Of a DNA stretch of 6,886 nucleotides, positions 6,255-6,886 are shown piece by piece. The stretch comes from CAYXRK01 sp964467615 (GTDB taxonomy: Bacteria; Hydrogenedentota; Hydrogenedentia; Hydrogenedentales; GCA-2746185), in assembly GCA_964467615.1 (NCBI GenBank), contig CAYXRK010000230.1, positions 1-6,886 of the forward strand, in the 5' to 3' direction. The notes under the pieces are model-generated. The model was not told the origin of the DNA and searched no databases. It saw only the letters and a program-made list of their open reading frames with translations. Every line of letters begins with the position of its first letter. Position 1 is the first letter of the stretch. The translations under genes and the position numbers were made by a program.

Positions 6255-6886
6255 ATGAGTAAACACGTTTCCGAAAAAACGGCACTCGAACGCCGACTCG
6301 AAGAAGAATTGGCGAAAGAGGCCGTCGACGGTGCGCTAGACGCGGATGATGTCGTCGCGGGGGAACCCGCGGACGGATCAGCCGCGGACACGGCGGAGGA
6401 CTTCATCAAACTCGCCAACGAACTCGAAGGAATGAAGGATCAATTGCTCCGCACGAAGGCCGATTTCGATAACTATCGCAAGCGTGTTGCTCGAGACAAC
6501 GAGCGGCTTCGCCAAACCGCCGCGGAGTCCGTTCTGCGCGACATTCTCCCCGTGCTCGATACATTAGAACTGGCGCTGGCCCACAGCGGGGCGGGCGAAT
6601 CGAGTCTCGCCGAGGGCGTGGCGATGGTGTTGAACCAGTTGATGACTGCGCTCGAACGGCATGGTCTGAAGATCATCGACCCGGCGGGCGCGCCCTTTGA
6701 TCCGCGCTTGCACGAGGCCGTGGCCCATATTCCGCACGGCGAAATCGAATCGGACAAGGTCGCGGAAGTTTTTCAACGCGGGTACGCTCTCGGCGATATG
6801 GTGCTGAGGCCCGCGCGTGTCGCCGTCAGCAGCGGCCACGAAGCAGAGGCAACATCCAACGCAGCGCCCGCCGATAGCGCGCAATA
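6255..6886 (+). CDS. grpE: GrpE, DnaK nucleotide-exchange factor (reaches the window edge)
   Basis: From ATG 6255 an open frame of 210 codons reaches the right edge. GrpE is the cytoplasmic co-chaperone that, as a dimer, releases ADP from DnaK and acts as a thermosensor. The N-terminal ~50 residues are acidic and unstructured. A long helical, coiled-coil stretch follows (about 50-95, with DFDNYRKRVARDNERLR at 70-86). The beta domain that wedges into DnaK holds GAPFDPRLHEAV (145-156) and VFQRGYALGDMVLRPARVAVS (split as VFQRGYALGD, 172-181, and MVLRPARVAVS, 182-192). The polar tail after residue 193 looks like the natural end of the protein. The window closes on TA in frame, so a TAA or TAG stop probably falls on the next base. 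Ribosome-binding signals are weak (CGGA 2 nt before the ATG; AGGA about 14 nt before). dnaK is the expected next gene. Confidence 0.95.
   Translation, partial: MSKHVSEKTALERRLEEELAKEAVDGALDADDVVAGEPADGSAADTAEDFIKLANELEGMKDQLLRTKADFDNYRKRVARDNERLRQTAAESVLRDILPVLDTLELALAHSGAGESSLAEGVAMVLNQLMTALERHGLKIIDPAGAPFDPRLHEAVAHIPHGEIESDKVAEVFQRGYALGDMVLRPARVAVSSGHEAEATSNAAPADSAQ

Noticed and set aside
5738..6418. Minus-strand open frame (226 codons) opposite hrcA and grpE
   Set aside because: It is an antisense shadow crossing the boundary between two well-supported genes; its protein is Ser/Ala/Arg-rich with no motif.
1..6886. Search for CRISPR arrays, insertion sequences, tRNA or rRNA genes, toxin-antitoxin or defence genes, and a novel system
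   Set aside because: No direct-repeat array, transposase, RNA gene or defence-like protein is visible. Six housekeeping-type genes account for almost all of the sequence, and the remaining gaps are short.

Overview
The window reads as an ordinary chromosomal stretch of an uncultured or little-studied bacterium with a GC-rich genome. The reading frames favour G or C at the third codon position, while the two clearest regulatory gaps (about 1-55 and 5040-5190) are AT-richer. Quinone-linked, TCA-cycle and heat-shock genes point to a respiring bacterium. CIRCE and HrcA occur in many phyla, so the phylum cannot be settled from sequence alone; a planctomycete-like or similar environmental lineage is only an impression. 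There are no mobile elements, CRISPR repeats, tRNA or rRNA genes.

Layout, left to right. Positions 1-165 are intergenic, with a possible sigma70-type promoter firing leftward out of the window (5-33). A short DUF1232 membrane protein (238-615, +) converges on a type II citrate synthase gene (gltA, 627-1883, -) with only 11 nt between the stop codons. Next, on the minus strand, come an ABC1/AarF/UbiB-family atypical kinase (2038-3726) and a GT4-type glycosyltransferase (3882-5018). These three minus-strand genes are separated by gaps of about 150 nt and look like individually expressed genes, not one tight operon.

A 173-nt divergent gap (5019-5191) separates the glycosyltransferase from the heat-shock operon. 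It holds the best regulatory signal in the window: an extended -10 sigma70 promoter (TTGAAC, 17 nt, TACACT) followed at once by a perfect CIRCE operator (TTAGCACTC-N9-GAGTGCTAA). Downstream lie hrcA, encoding the repressor that binds CIRCE, and grpE, the DnaK nucleotide-exchange factor. grpE runs to the right edge and probably ends there, since the last two bases are TA. This is the classical self-repressed hrcA-grpE(-dnaK-dnaJ) arrangement, with dnaK expected just outside.

I did not find a new biological system. The points most worth a second look are a 20-codon ORF with a strong Shine-Dalgarno that runs through the hrcA promoter and ends inside CIRCE, just upstream of an hrcA start with no good ribosome-binding site of its own; an Asp in place of the second Glu of the EX7E motif in the glycosyltransferase; and several start-site questions.
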